Assembly (NCBI GenBank): GCA_016710765.1
Contig: JADJUJ010000002.1
Coordinates: 310,001 to 374,000, forward strand
Source: Lewinellaceae bacterium
GTDB lineage: Bacteria; Bacteroidota; Bacteroidia; Chitinophagales; Saprospiraceae
DNA: 64,000 nucleotides
Direction: 5' to 3'
In this document: in pieces, positions 1-10,700 of the stretch
Position numbering within the stretch: position 1 is the first letter of the stretch
How the letters are laid out: every line of letters begins with the position of its first letter
Translations under genes and position numbers: made by a program
The notes under the pieces: model-generated
Database searches by the model: none
What the model saw: the letters and a program-made list of their open reading frames with translations, nothing else
Told to the model about the DNA's origin: nothing

Positions 1-3000
1 CCTGCGATCGTCGTACCATTGAAGCGGAAGGCTACGTCCAGACGGTTACCGTCCTGGTATGCTTCTGCTTTCGTGATGCGGCTGGATACACCCAACATGC
101 GGCTCAATTGACCGTCTGCTTTGGCGCGGAACTTCACTGCGAATTCACCCGTTGCCTTGCCGTCGAATGACGTCGTGATGGCATCAGCGAATACACCGAA
201 GTTGTCCATGCTCATATCCGTTCCTGGTGTCAGGTCTACTACTTCCAGGTTGTTGTAGTTCATCGTGAACTGGTAACCTGCTACTTGCTCGGCAGCCTTG
301 AAGTTCACTGTGAACTCTTCGCCTGCTTTCACGTCGCGGTCCTGTACATCGAACAACAGGGAACCTGCAGTACGATCGTCGGCGCTCATGAAGGAGTTGG
401 CAATAGCGGAACCGTTAACGTCACCTACTTTCACCGATACGAAGTCGTCGTCCATCTGGTTGTTCTGGATGGAAGCAATCGTCAGGAACTCAGGGAACTG
501 AGAAGCGAACGGATTGGTCGGATTGTTGAAAGTGAAGGCTTTGTCTACAAAACGCCAGCTGGTGTTGTTTGGCAGTTCGCTGTAGATACCCAGGATGAGT
601 TTGCGGAGTTCAACGATGTCAAACGTCGTGATGGAGTTTGATTTGTTGGCGTCAGCAGCGATCATCTTGTATGGGCTGTTCAGTGTTTCCAGACCCAGGA
701 TGTGCTTGGAAATCAGCACAAGGTCATAGGTGGTTACACCGTTCAGTGGGTTGTCGTCTTTCAGCGGTGTTACGGTTACGTTAGCAGCGATTGGCAGTGC
801 GTTCGAGAACACATAGTCACCGTTGTTGTCCGTCAGGTCAAACATGCTTACTGGTGGGAAAGCAGGGTGTGAACCGTCGAGTTGAACACTGGCTTCTTCC
901 AGACCGTTGGCGGCCTCTGTTTTCAGTGCACCGGCTACTGATACGTTGCCGTTCGGGCAGTTGCCCATGTTGTCCTGTACAATTACATAAGTTTCGCAGA
1001 AGTCGGCGTTGCCGGCAGCGTCGATTGCCCAGAGTTGTACGGCCTGTGGTCCGAGTTCGGCACAAGTGAACGTTACACTGGTGATCGGGTTGCCCTGGCC
1101 GTCCACTGGGAACGCACCGGTGCTACCTACTGATTTCTGGATACCAATCTTGATCTGGTTGGCTGGTGTGCAGTTGTCTTCCGTGTACTGGAGGAAGTCA
1201 CTTGCCCACAACTGGATCATACCTGTAGGCATGATGTTCACGCTCAGACCGTTGATACAAACAACAGTTGGCTTCTTGCAATCTTTCACTACGAAAGTGT
1301 ATTCGCAGATCGACTCGTTACCGCAACCGTCCTGTGCAATCCACTTGATCTTGTGGGTGCCGTAAGGAAGTTGTGGAACAACACCCTGCAATACGTTGTC
1401 GTTCAGGTTCGCTGGCTGAGCCAGGTTGTCCCAACGTACGCATGCCGTGCGGGCATTGCCATTGGTTGTCCAGTCGATGTTGAAACGATACTTCTGGTTA
1501 GCAGGTACCGGACGGTTGTCGAACGGTGTGCCACCGAGGTAAGGAATCGTGTTTGGTGCTGGTGGGTTTGTGCTGGAAATTTGTGTTTCCATTACACCGT
1601 CGCCGTTCATGTCCAGGAACAACAGGTAGCGTACGCTAAGGTTAGCGCCACCGCAGCTGTCGGTCAAGGTTACACAAAGATCGGTTGGAGCCTCGCAAAG
1701 GTCGTGGCTGCCGATGGTGTTATCCCAGTAGGCAGCATCATTCCAGAACAATGGATCGTTGGCCGTCAGGTCGCAAATTTCAACCGGGCTGGCTGGGCAG
1801 TTTGCGAAGATTGGCGCCTCGTTGTCGATGATCTTGATGATCTGCTTGTACTTGTAGCAGTTGGCATTAGCGTCCCAGAAGGTCGAGTAGTTCGTAGCCT
1901 GTTGGTCGGTTGGATTGATCTTAACCACCGTTGGGTTCCATGGTGTTGGCGTTCCCAAAGCAGAAACGGTTGGACCTGGAAGGTTCGATGGGTGGTTGCT
2001 GATGCTGTTCGGGTTCGGGTTAGGAACGTTGATGCAAGGCAAGTTCGGGTTGTAGGTGCACCAGTTGATGATGGTCCACGTACGCTCGATTTTGTAGCAA
2101 GCATCTGGTACTACCGTGAAGATTTCATCTTCGTGGGATACACCCAACAATTCGCAATCTTCGCCGAAGAAAGTAGGCTCACCATAGTTACCACTACCGT
2201 CACACTCGGTTACGATAACGTCGTTCGGGAACTTCACGTAGTAGTCCTGCTCGTAGTTTACAACAATGCGCTGGGTGCACTGGCTGCTGAAGCCATGGCA
2301 ATCGAAGGCACGGAACGTGCGAACGATGGTGCCTTTGTTGCAAAGCGTATCAAACTGGCTGTAGTTAACCGTGTGGGTCAAACCTTTCTGGCCCTGGTAC
2401 ACTTTCGTGGAATCCAGGCAGCAGTTGTCGTATACGGAAGCCTTGCCGTAAGCCCAGAGGCTTGGGTCAAAGTTTTCGCAGGAAACCGTTACGTTAGCAG
2501 GTGACTGACATACAGGCTTGATTTTGTCCTGTACTTCTACCTGAATCATACACTCGTTGTAGATAGGTGTGCCGTCTGGTCCAATCTGGAAGTTACCATT
2601 CACGTCAACCTGGTATACACGCAGGATAACGGTTTGGGTAGTACCAACTTCGCAGCAGTAGAACTTGATCGAATCGTACTCAGAGATAGCGCGCTCAAAT
2701 TCGCTCGGGAAATCCGGGAAGATGTCGTCGCAGGCTGGGTGACCGTTGATTGGGTTCAGACCCAGGATACAGTCGCTGTAAGGCGCCATACGGCGTACGG
2801 TAAAGTGGATATCACCGCAGTTGTCGTAAGAACCGTCGTCGAAAGTCGTGGCTTTTACCCAGGTAACACCGGCGAAATCGCAGCCGTTGGCACTTGGCTC
2901 GTAGCAGTCGAATGGATCGTCGATACCAATAGCAACCGTTGTGGTCTGATCACAAGCAGCAACTGGTGGCGTGTAGTCGCGAACCGTCAATCTGAAATCA

Positions 3001-6000
3001 CAAGTGGTAAGGTTACCACAATCGTCCTCTACAGTGTAAAATACTTTGTGGGTACCAAGTGGGAGGCAAGGCGTGTAGCCAAATGCACCCAGGGTATCCG
3101 GGTTCCACAGGTTGTTGCCGGGGAAAGAGGTCAAAGCGCCACCACCCTGGAACATACCAATGGTATCACCTGTATACTGATCGAAACCAATGATCATCCA
3201 GCTGATGTTGTTGATGCGGGAGCAAGCGTCGGTGATGATCACATCAGGCAGGTTAACCGTAGCACAGCAGGTAAACGGATCGGTAGATACCGTCATGTTG
3301 CTTGGGCAGGTAAATTCCGGACCTGTAGAGTCGATTACTTTTACGATCTGATCGTGTGAAACAGACTCACCAGCACACCAGTCTACTACATCCCACTTGC
3401 GGAGGATTTTGTAGGTACCATCGCAGATGGTAATAACTACGTCGATGTAGGTGTAGGAAATCGTACAGCCGTCGGGCAAACCAAAGATGTAAGGGAAGCC
3501 CTGCAGGCCCTGACCTTCGATCCACTCGGGTGATGGGTAGGAACCGCCGCATTCAAATGCGTCAGCATCGATGCCATCGTAATCCGGAGGAACAACAACG
3601 TTGGCAAGCGTTGGGATGGCAAATGAGATGGTCTGAACACAGGTACCTGTGTTGCCAGAAGCATCCGTTGCCGTCCACTTGCGCAGAATCTGGTTGGTGA
3701 AACCTTGGGCACAACCACCAGGTACTTGTGTATCGGTAGAAGTCAGCGTATAAGGACCACAGTTTTCAATAACATTGGGCTGATAAACAGCCTGTGCACT
3801 GTAGTAGGTAATGGCAAGCTCGCACTTGTTCAAGTTACCGGAGTCGCCAGCAGCATTGTCGCTGATGATGATCTGCCAGTCGCCGGAGGCTTTGGCGCCC
3901 AGGAATACATCCAGGAAGTCCACGTTCAAGTTACCAAACTGTGCCTGCAGGCAAGCAGGTGGTTGGATGGTATCGCCAGTGGTGTAGTTCAAACATGGAT
4001 TGTAGCAATCAGGATCCTGATCGTCAAACGTAGCTTTGATGTTGTCGGTAGCACCGCAGTTGTTGCCCACAGGCGCATTTCGATGCCGTCAGGAGAAACC
4101 AACTTGCTGTTCAGGTCACCAATCCAGGTATGGGTAATGTCAAGCGTCATGTTTACATCCAATACCTTGGCATCAGCAGGAATACCACCAACGCTTACCG
4201 TTCCGGTCACCGTTTGGTTGTCCGGAATAGCAACTGGAGCAGTGTTCAAATTGAACAGTGCCGTAGCACCTACTGCAGTAGATGGTGCGTTGCAAGGAAG
4301 CGTCAGATCTTCGCACTCTACGATTGGAGCGAGTTTGTCTTCCACCTTCACCTGACCCCAGCAGGCTGTTGCCGGTGGCAGGATCTGTTACGCGAACAGC
4401 ATAGGTTTTGCCCAGGTCGGAAGCAGAAAGACAGCCAGGAACCCATGGACCGTTGCCCAAAGGCAGCGTCTTGTCGAGTTCAACAATGTAGTTGTCGTAG
4501 CAGCTGTATGGGCCACCTTCGAGAACTTCGTCAGCACCAATGCAGTGCGAGCAGGAAGCGTCCAGCGAAATCTGAACGAGGTCATTACAAGCCAGCGTGG
4601 TGATTGGATTTGGATAGTCGTTAACCGTTACATTGAAGCAGCAGGTACCAATGTTACCAGCAGCGTCAGAAACGGAGAAGCAGTTGGTCGTGGTTCCAAT
4701 GGGGAACTCAGCGCCAGAAGCAAGTCCAGCGGTTTGCATCGGGGTAGGATCAGCAACGGACTGGTAAGAAACCGTACCAACAAATGCACGACTTGCAAAA
4801 GTGTTGCCGAAGTTGGCAGCACCAGCAAAACCGTTGCTGAGGATGGTCAACTTACCATCCGTAGCCGTGAAGTTACCATTGGTATAGCGCATGGCTGCAG
4901 AAGCCTGCGTTTCAATGTATAGACCTTTGGATTCACCAGGAGCAAGTACCAGGCCACCAACAGGAACATCTACATCAGCACCAGCGAAGCTGGTTGCATT
5001 ATTACCCGTAACCTGAACGGTACCCAGCAGGGTCCATGCTCCAGGATTGGTTTGGTTACCAACGTTTGTCGTTGCCGAGGTTGTATACCACACTTTTACC
5101 GTCTGCGAAACTGCAGGGGTAAAGAAACTGCGGAATCCAGTGATTTGGATTGGATCAGTTCCGTCGTTCCGAAGGTCAAATGTGCAACCGTCGAAACTGT
5201 TAAAGAAACTGGTGTTTGGAATCGGCGTTGGGTGGTTGGTCAGCGCACTGACTGGCCCAAAGAAAGGACAGTTGTCCGTTACCGTAACATCGTAGTTGAA
5301 TATGGTAGTACAAAGACCTGGCGCGAGGTTGATGGTGACATCACCTGGGCAAGCAATTACCGGCTTAATGCCATCAACTACATTTACTGTTTGTGAGGTT
5401 GCATCGCAAGCACTCAACTGATAAGTGAGGGTGTAGGAACCGTTACCCAGGGTAACCGTAAAGGCAGATCCAGAGCTAACATTCAGGTAAAAAGCACCAT
5501 CAATATAAACAGAAAGTAGCTGAACACCGCAAGCAAGCGTAGGCGCCGTAATAGAGGCATCCGTTACACCGCAGCTGTTTGGGTCATTGCCAGGAAGATT
5601 TAACGTAGGCAAGGTGACCCCTGCAAGCGAGCAAGCAGGGTCAGCGAATGAGAGGGACCAGTTCAACATGGTGCCCGTATCACCACCGAGGTCATCCTTG
5701 ATGACCAATTCCCAGGTGCCGTTTTGGCCGGCAGTAAAGCCACCCAAAGTGGTTACAGTAGGGGTAATGTTAGTACCACAAGCACTGGAGGTCAAGGAAC
5801 CTTCCGGACGGTAAACACCGCTGAAAGGTGCTGCTTGTCCAACGATGGATACCGTTGCGTTGTCACAAAAGGTGGTATTGGAATAATTGTCACCAGAGCC
5901 ACCGTTGTCTGTTGACAATTCAAGAATCTGGCCATTTGGCGCCCGAAGATAAATATCCAGGTCTGAGTCAAATGTATGATTCAGGTTAATTACTACTGAT

Positions 6001-6215
6001 GCAAGTGGCGTATTGGCGCCTAAACCGGCAACTGTTGCCTGGAAAATGGTACCACCAGTTATCTGTGGAGCAACCGTACAGCCACCCGTTCCAGCAGATG
6101 GAATGTTAGCGGTACCTGCTGTGCTGAGATTACTGCCGTTAAAGGTCTGGGCAGAAGCCGTCAGACCCATCAGCAAGAAAGCCAGCAGCGAAAGCAGTGT
6201 ATTTCTTTTTTTCAT
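1..6215 (-). CDS. Giant T9SS-exported adhesin-like protein, copy A (3' end cut by window; two frameshifts)
   Basis: The protein starts at 6215 with a clear signal peptide (MKKRNTLLSLLAFLLMG, then SAQ). A proprotein-convertase P-domain-like segment follows (hallmarks FDSDLDIYL, GTWELVIKDD), then HYR-type domains (VTDNCPFFG, SDAAGNIGTCCF), a second P-domain-like segment, more HYR units, paired dockerin-like motifs (585-758) and a cohesin-like domain (18-368). The gene runs off the left edge, so its C-terminal sorting signal is not seen. It is almost base-for-base the same as copy B. Compared with B, one C is missing in the C-run at 4066-4068 and one G is added at 4362-4368 (CAGGCTG against CAGCTG), so the frame is lost and regained over about 100 codons. 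By family knowledge such proteins are secreted by T9SS and act in adhesion or matrix formation. The exact role is unknown. A sequence error is the likeliest cause of the two indels. Confidence 0.85.
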
Positions 6216-6270
6216 GAGATAAAATTATTGTTGTAAAAGTGAGGGTCAATTGTAAGTCGGACAAGGAAGT

Positions 6271-6708
6271 TTAGATCGTCAATAAACTGACAATGTCGTT
6301 GTACAATTGGTTAAGCACGTTGGTGTTCAGTGGAGAAGCATCATCTTTTGCATTGGTTTCAATGATGCCTGGCTGAAGATTTCCGATAACGGCTTCAGGA
6401 ACAATTGCACCTGCATCAATTGCCGTAGCTACGTTTTTGTAGTAGCTGAGGTGATAAAGCGCATTGTTGTAGGCCTGTGAACCTGGCACATAACCTGCAA
6501 GGTCTTGTGCATACTGGTCTACATTGGCCAACAAAATGGTAACGGCTTCTGATTCCGTCACCCAGTTGAGCCCTTTAGCAGTGCTGGTTTGCGTTTGGTT
6601 AAAGGAACTTTGCGCAGTGGCCGTATTGGCACTGAACAGAAAAGCACCCAACACAAACAGTCCCATCAGCATCGAGCGAAGGCCCAGATTTTGAAGTACT
6701 TTTTTCAT
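6271..6708 (-). CDS. Small secreted protein of unknown family, copy A (145 aa)
   Basis: The protein begins with a typical signal peptide (KKVLQNLGLRSMLMGLFVLG, cleavage likely after TATAQ near residue 33). The mature part is about 110 residues, with a motif WVTESEAVTILLANVDQYAQ and a C-terminus ending in NDIVSLLTI. There are no cysteines in the mature part and no sorting domain. I do not recognise the family. It lies 55 bp upstream of the giant adhesin on the same strand with no terminator between them, and the pair is duplicated as a unit, so the two are probably co-transcribed and work together. A role as a periplasmic partner, a small surface subunit or a regulator of the adhesin is speculation. 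The start at 6708 is supported by the signal peptide and by conservation in the second copy. Confidence 0.8.
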   Translation of the reverse strand: MKKVLQNLGLRSMLMGLFVLGAFLFSANTATAQSSFNQTQTSTAKGLNWVTESEAVTILLANVDQYAQDLAGYVPGSQAYNNALYHLSYYKNVATAIDAGAIVPEAVIGNLQPGIIETNAKDDASPLNTNVLNQLYNDIVSLLTI

Positions 6709-7703
6709 GTGAGAATAGATTTAAGTAGGTATGAGAAATAATAATAATCAATTTTGTATACTATAATAAGGTGTTCTTATCACCAAAACGTATAAGCAAC
6801 AGCACCCTTGCCGTTGCCGACAAAAAACTGCTATCCCTGATGTTTCCCCGTAATGATCTGGAAAAGAAAATGACGCGAATGTCGAAGTATATGACATCTT
6901 TCGCTTTGCCAAAAGGCTATTACTTTTCACGCGACCCTTCCGGGAAATCGTTTTTTGGGAGATTATGTTGGATTAAATTGGCATTAACATGCCCATGCCG
7001 GGCAAAGTTATGGATTAAAATAGGATTAAAAAAGTGTTTTTTTTATTTTTTTTTCTCAGGTAAAAGGCCCTAAAACGAGTGGCTTTCTAACCCAACAACA
7101 ACAAAAAACCTGCCAAAAACAGGTGTTGACTTTCGAATTTTAAGTTTATCCAAATTTTGACATATCTTATTCTATTGATTATCAGCGCTTTGAATCTCCA
7201 TTTAAATTATCTTAATTTTCAGCCTTTCGGCTTAGTCCATTCACTAGGCTTACTACTTTGTATTTGCCTGATGAATGCCTGGTTATTACTCACCTACTGC
7301 GTTAGCCATGTGCTTCTTTTAACTTATAACGGTCTGGCAACATGATGGTGGGCAAAAATGCGCTAAGCAAGCTGCAAGCACCCCACTGTGCCATAAGCAC
7401 ATCTTGATCGATTTATTACCCATTGCTGCAGGGAAGGAACAGCAGGTGCCAGGACCGATACATTTGGCCTTTCACCCAAAATATGCGTCATACCGAATTT
7501 TTCCATCTTGAAAGATTCGGGCTTTTTTTCAAACGACTGTATCACCAATATAAAAGGAGTGCGCTACATCAAACTACTGGACATTTTTAGATTATGCCCA
7601 AAATATGGTTATCTAAGAGACAGTTGGAAGTCAAATTGGCACCTTCAGCGCCATGCGTAGTGATGCCGTAAAGTGGGAAGGGTAATTGTTCCCGAACAGG
7701 CAC
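6709..7703. other. Intergenic spacer between the two duplicated modules
   Basis: About 1 kb without a credible gene. The short open frames here have no signal peptide or family resemblance and are not conserved. The part next to 6708 must hold the promoter of the copy A small gene, but I could not fix a convincing box. There is an AT-rich tract with long T runs near 7036-7062 and a small inverted repeat (acctgccaaaaacaggt) near 7108-7124. Confidence 0.6.
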
Positions 7704-7739
7704 AAAAAAACGGCCGGCCCCGATGTTCGGGACCGGCCG
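7704..7739 (-). terminator. Strong intrinsic terminator after adhesin copy B
   Basis: Read on the minus strand, a 13-bp GC-rich stem (CGGCCGGTCCCGA with TCGGGGCCGGCCG, one G-U pair) closes a 3-nt loop. It is followed directly by seven T residues (7704-7710). It begins about 30 bp after the stop codon of copy B. Confidence 0.9.
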
Positions 7740-7769
7740 TTGTTATTGACCAGATTTTCCTTTCGAAGA

Positions 7770-10700
7770 TTACTTCGACTGGATCATCTTGCGCGTTGCG
7801 CTGTCGGTTGCAGTTTCTACTTTGTAGTACAACATACCTACCGTGTTCAGCACGTTGCGGTCGATCGTGATGGTGTTGTAACCTTTCACGAAGTCGCCCG
7901 TTTGCGTGTAGATCGTACGGCCCGTTTCGTCGTAAACGGTCAGCGTAGCCTGCGTTGTTTCTGGCAGGTGGAAGCCAATCATCGTTTTGTTAACGAATGG
8001 GTTTGGTGTGTTCTGATACAGTTCGAAGCCTACACCTGCGATCGTCGTACCATTGAAGCGGAAGGCTACGTCCAGACGGTTACCGTCCTGGTATGCTTCT
8101 GCTTTCGTGATGCGGCTGGATACACCCAACATGCGGCTCAATTGACCGTCTGCTTTGGCGCGGAACTTCACTGCGAATTCACCCGTTGCCTTGCCGTCGA
8201 ATGACGTCGTGATGGCATCAGCGAATACACCGAAGTTGTCCATGCTCATATCCGTTCCTGGTGTCAGGTCTACTACTTCCAGGTTGTTGTAGTTCATCGT
8301 GAACTGGTAACCTGCTACTTGCTCGGCAGCCTTGAAGTTCACTGTGAACTCTTCGCCTGCTTTCACGTCGCGGTCCTGTACATCGAACAACAGGGAACCT
8401 GCAGTACGATCGTCGGCGCTCATGAAGGAGTTGGCAATAGCGGAACCGTTAACGTCACCTACTTTCACCGATACGAAGTCGTCGTCCATCTGGTTGTTCT
8501 GGATGGAAGCAATCGTCAGGAACTCAGGGAACTGAGATGCGAACGGATTGGTCGGATCGTTGAAGTTGTAAGCATTGTCTACAAAACGCCAGCTGGTGTT
8601 GTTTGGCAGTTCGCTGTAGATACCCAGGATGAGTTTGCGGAGTTCAACGATGTCAAACGTCGTGATGGAGTTTGATTTGTTGGCGTCAGCAGCGATCATC
8701 TTGTATGGGCTGTTCAGTGTTTCCAGACCCAGGATGTGCTTGGAAATCAGCACAAGGTCGTAGGTGGTTACACCGTTCAGTGGGTTGTCGTCTTTCAGCG
8801 GTGTTACGGTTACGTTAGCAGCGATTGGCAGTGCGTTCGAGAACACATAGTCACCGTTGTTGTCCGTCAGGTCAAACATGCTTACTGGTGGGAAAGCAGG
8901 GTGTGAACCGTCAAGTTGAACACTGGCTTCTTCCAGACCGTTGGCGGCCTCTGTTTTCAGTGCACCGGCTACTGATACGTTGCCGTTCGGGCAGTTGCCC
9001 ATGTTGTCCTGTACAATTACATAAGTCTCGCAGAAGTCGGCGTTGCCGGCAGCGTCGATTGCCCAGAGTTGTACGGCCTGTGGTCCGAGTTCGGCACAAG
9101 TGAACGTTACACTGGTGATCGGGTTGCCCTGGCCGTCCACTGGGAACGCACCGGTGCTACCTACTGATTTCTGGATACCAATCTTGATCTGGTTGGCTGG
9201 TGTGCAGTTGTCTTCCGTGTACTGGAGGAAGTCACTTGCCCACAACTGGATCATACCTGTAGGCATGATGTTCACGCTCAGACCGTTGATACAAACAACA
9301 GTTGGCTTCTTGCAATCTTTCACTACGAAAGTGTATTCGCAGATCGACTCGTTACCGCAACCGTCCTGTGCAATCCACTTGATCTTGTGGGTGCCGTAAG
9401 GAAGTTGTGGAACAACACCCTGCAATACGTTGTCGTTCAGGTTGGCTGGCTGCGCCAGGTTGTCCCAACGTACGCATGCCGTGCGGGCATTGCCATTGGT
9501 TGTCCAGTCGATGTTGAAACGATACTTCTGGTTGGCTGGTACCGGACGGTTGTCGAACGGTGTGCCACCGAGGTAAGGAATCGTGTTGGGTGCTGGTGGG
9601 TTTGTGCTGGAAATTTGTGTTTCCATTACACCGTCGCCGTTCATGTCCAGGAACAACAGGTAGCGTACGCTAAGGTTAGCGCCACCGCAGGCTGTCGGTC
9701 AAGGTTACACAAAGATCGGTTGGAGCCTCGCAAAGGTCGTGGCTGCTGATGGTGTTATCCCAGTATGCAGCATCATTCCAGAACAATGGATCGTTGGCGG
9801 TCAGGTCGCAAATTTCAACCGGGCTGGCTGGACAGTTTGCGAAGATTGGCGCCTCGTTGTCGATAACTTTGATGATCTGCTTGTACTTGTAGCAGTTGGC
9901 ATTAGCGTCCCAGAAGGTGCAGTAGTTCGTAGCCTGTGGGTCGGTTGGGTTGATCTTAACCACCGTTGGGTTCCATGGCGCGAGCGTACCACAAGCGGAC
10001 ACGGTTGGACCTGGAAGGTTTGATGGGTGGTTGCTGATGCTGTTCGGGTTCGGGTTAGGAACGTTGATGCAAGGCAAGTTCGGGTTGTAGGTGCACCAGT
10101 TGATGATGGTCCACGTACGCTCGATTTTGTAGCAAGCATCTGGTACTACCGTGAAGATTTCATCCTGGTGGGATACACCCAACAGTTCGCAATCTTCGCC
10201 GAAGAAGGTAGGCTCACCGTAGTTACCACTACCGTCACATTCGGTTACGATAACGTCGTTCGGGAACTTCACGTAGTAGTCCTGCTCGTAGTTTACAACA
10301 ATGCGTTGGGTGCACTGGCTGGAGAAGCCATGGCAGTCGAAGGCACGGAATGTGCGAACGATGGTGCCTTTGTTGCAAAGCGTATCAAACTGGCTGTAGT
10401 TAACCGTGTGGGTCAAACCTTTCTGGCCCTGGTACACTTTCGTGGAATCCAGGCAGCAGTTGTCGTATACGGTAGCCTTGCCGTAAGCCCAGAGGCTTGG
10501 GTCGAAGTTCTCGCAGGAAACCGTTACGTTAGCAGGCGACTGACATACAGGCTTGATTTTGTCCTGTACTTCAACCTGAATCATACACTCGTTGTAGATC
10601 GGTAAGCCGTCAGGTCCAATCTGGAAGTTGCCATTAACGTCAACCTGGTATACACGCAGGATAACGGTTTGGGTAGTACCAACTTCGCAGCAGTAGAACT

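Noticed and set aside
1353..2504. A 383-codon open frame on the plus strand
   Set aside because: It lies opposite adhesin copy A, and the same sequence in copy B is interrupted. Shadow of the real gene.
7363..7548. Small gene in the spacer between the duplicated modules
   Set aside because: No signal peptide, no recognisable family and no support from context.
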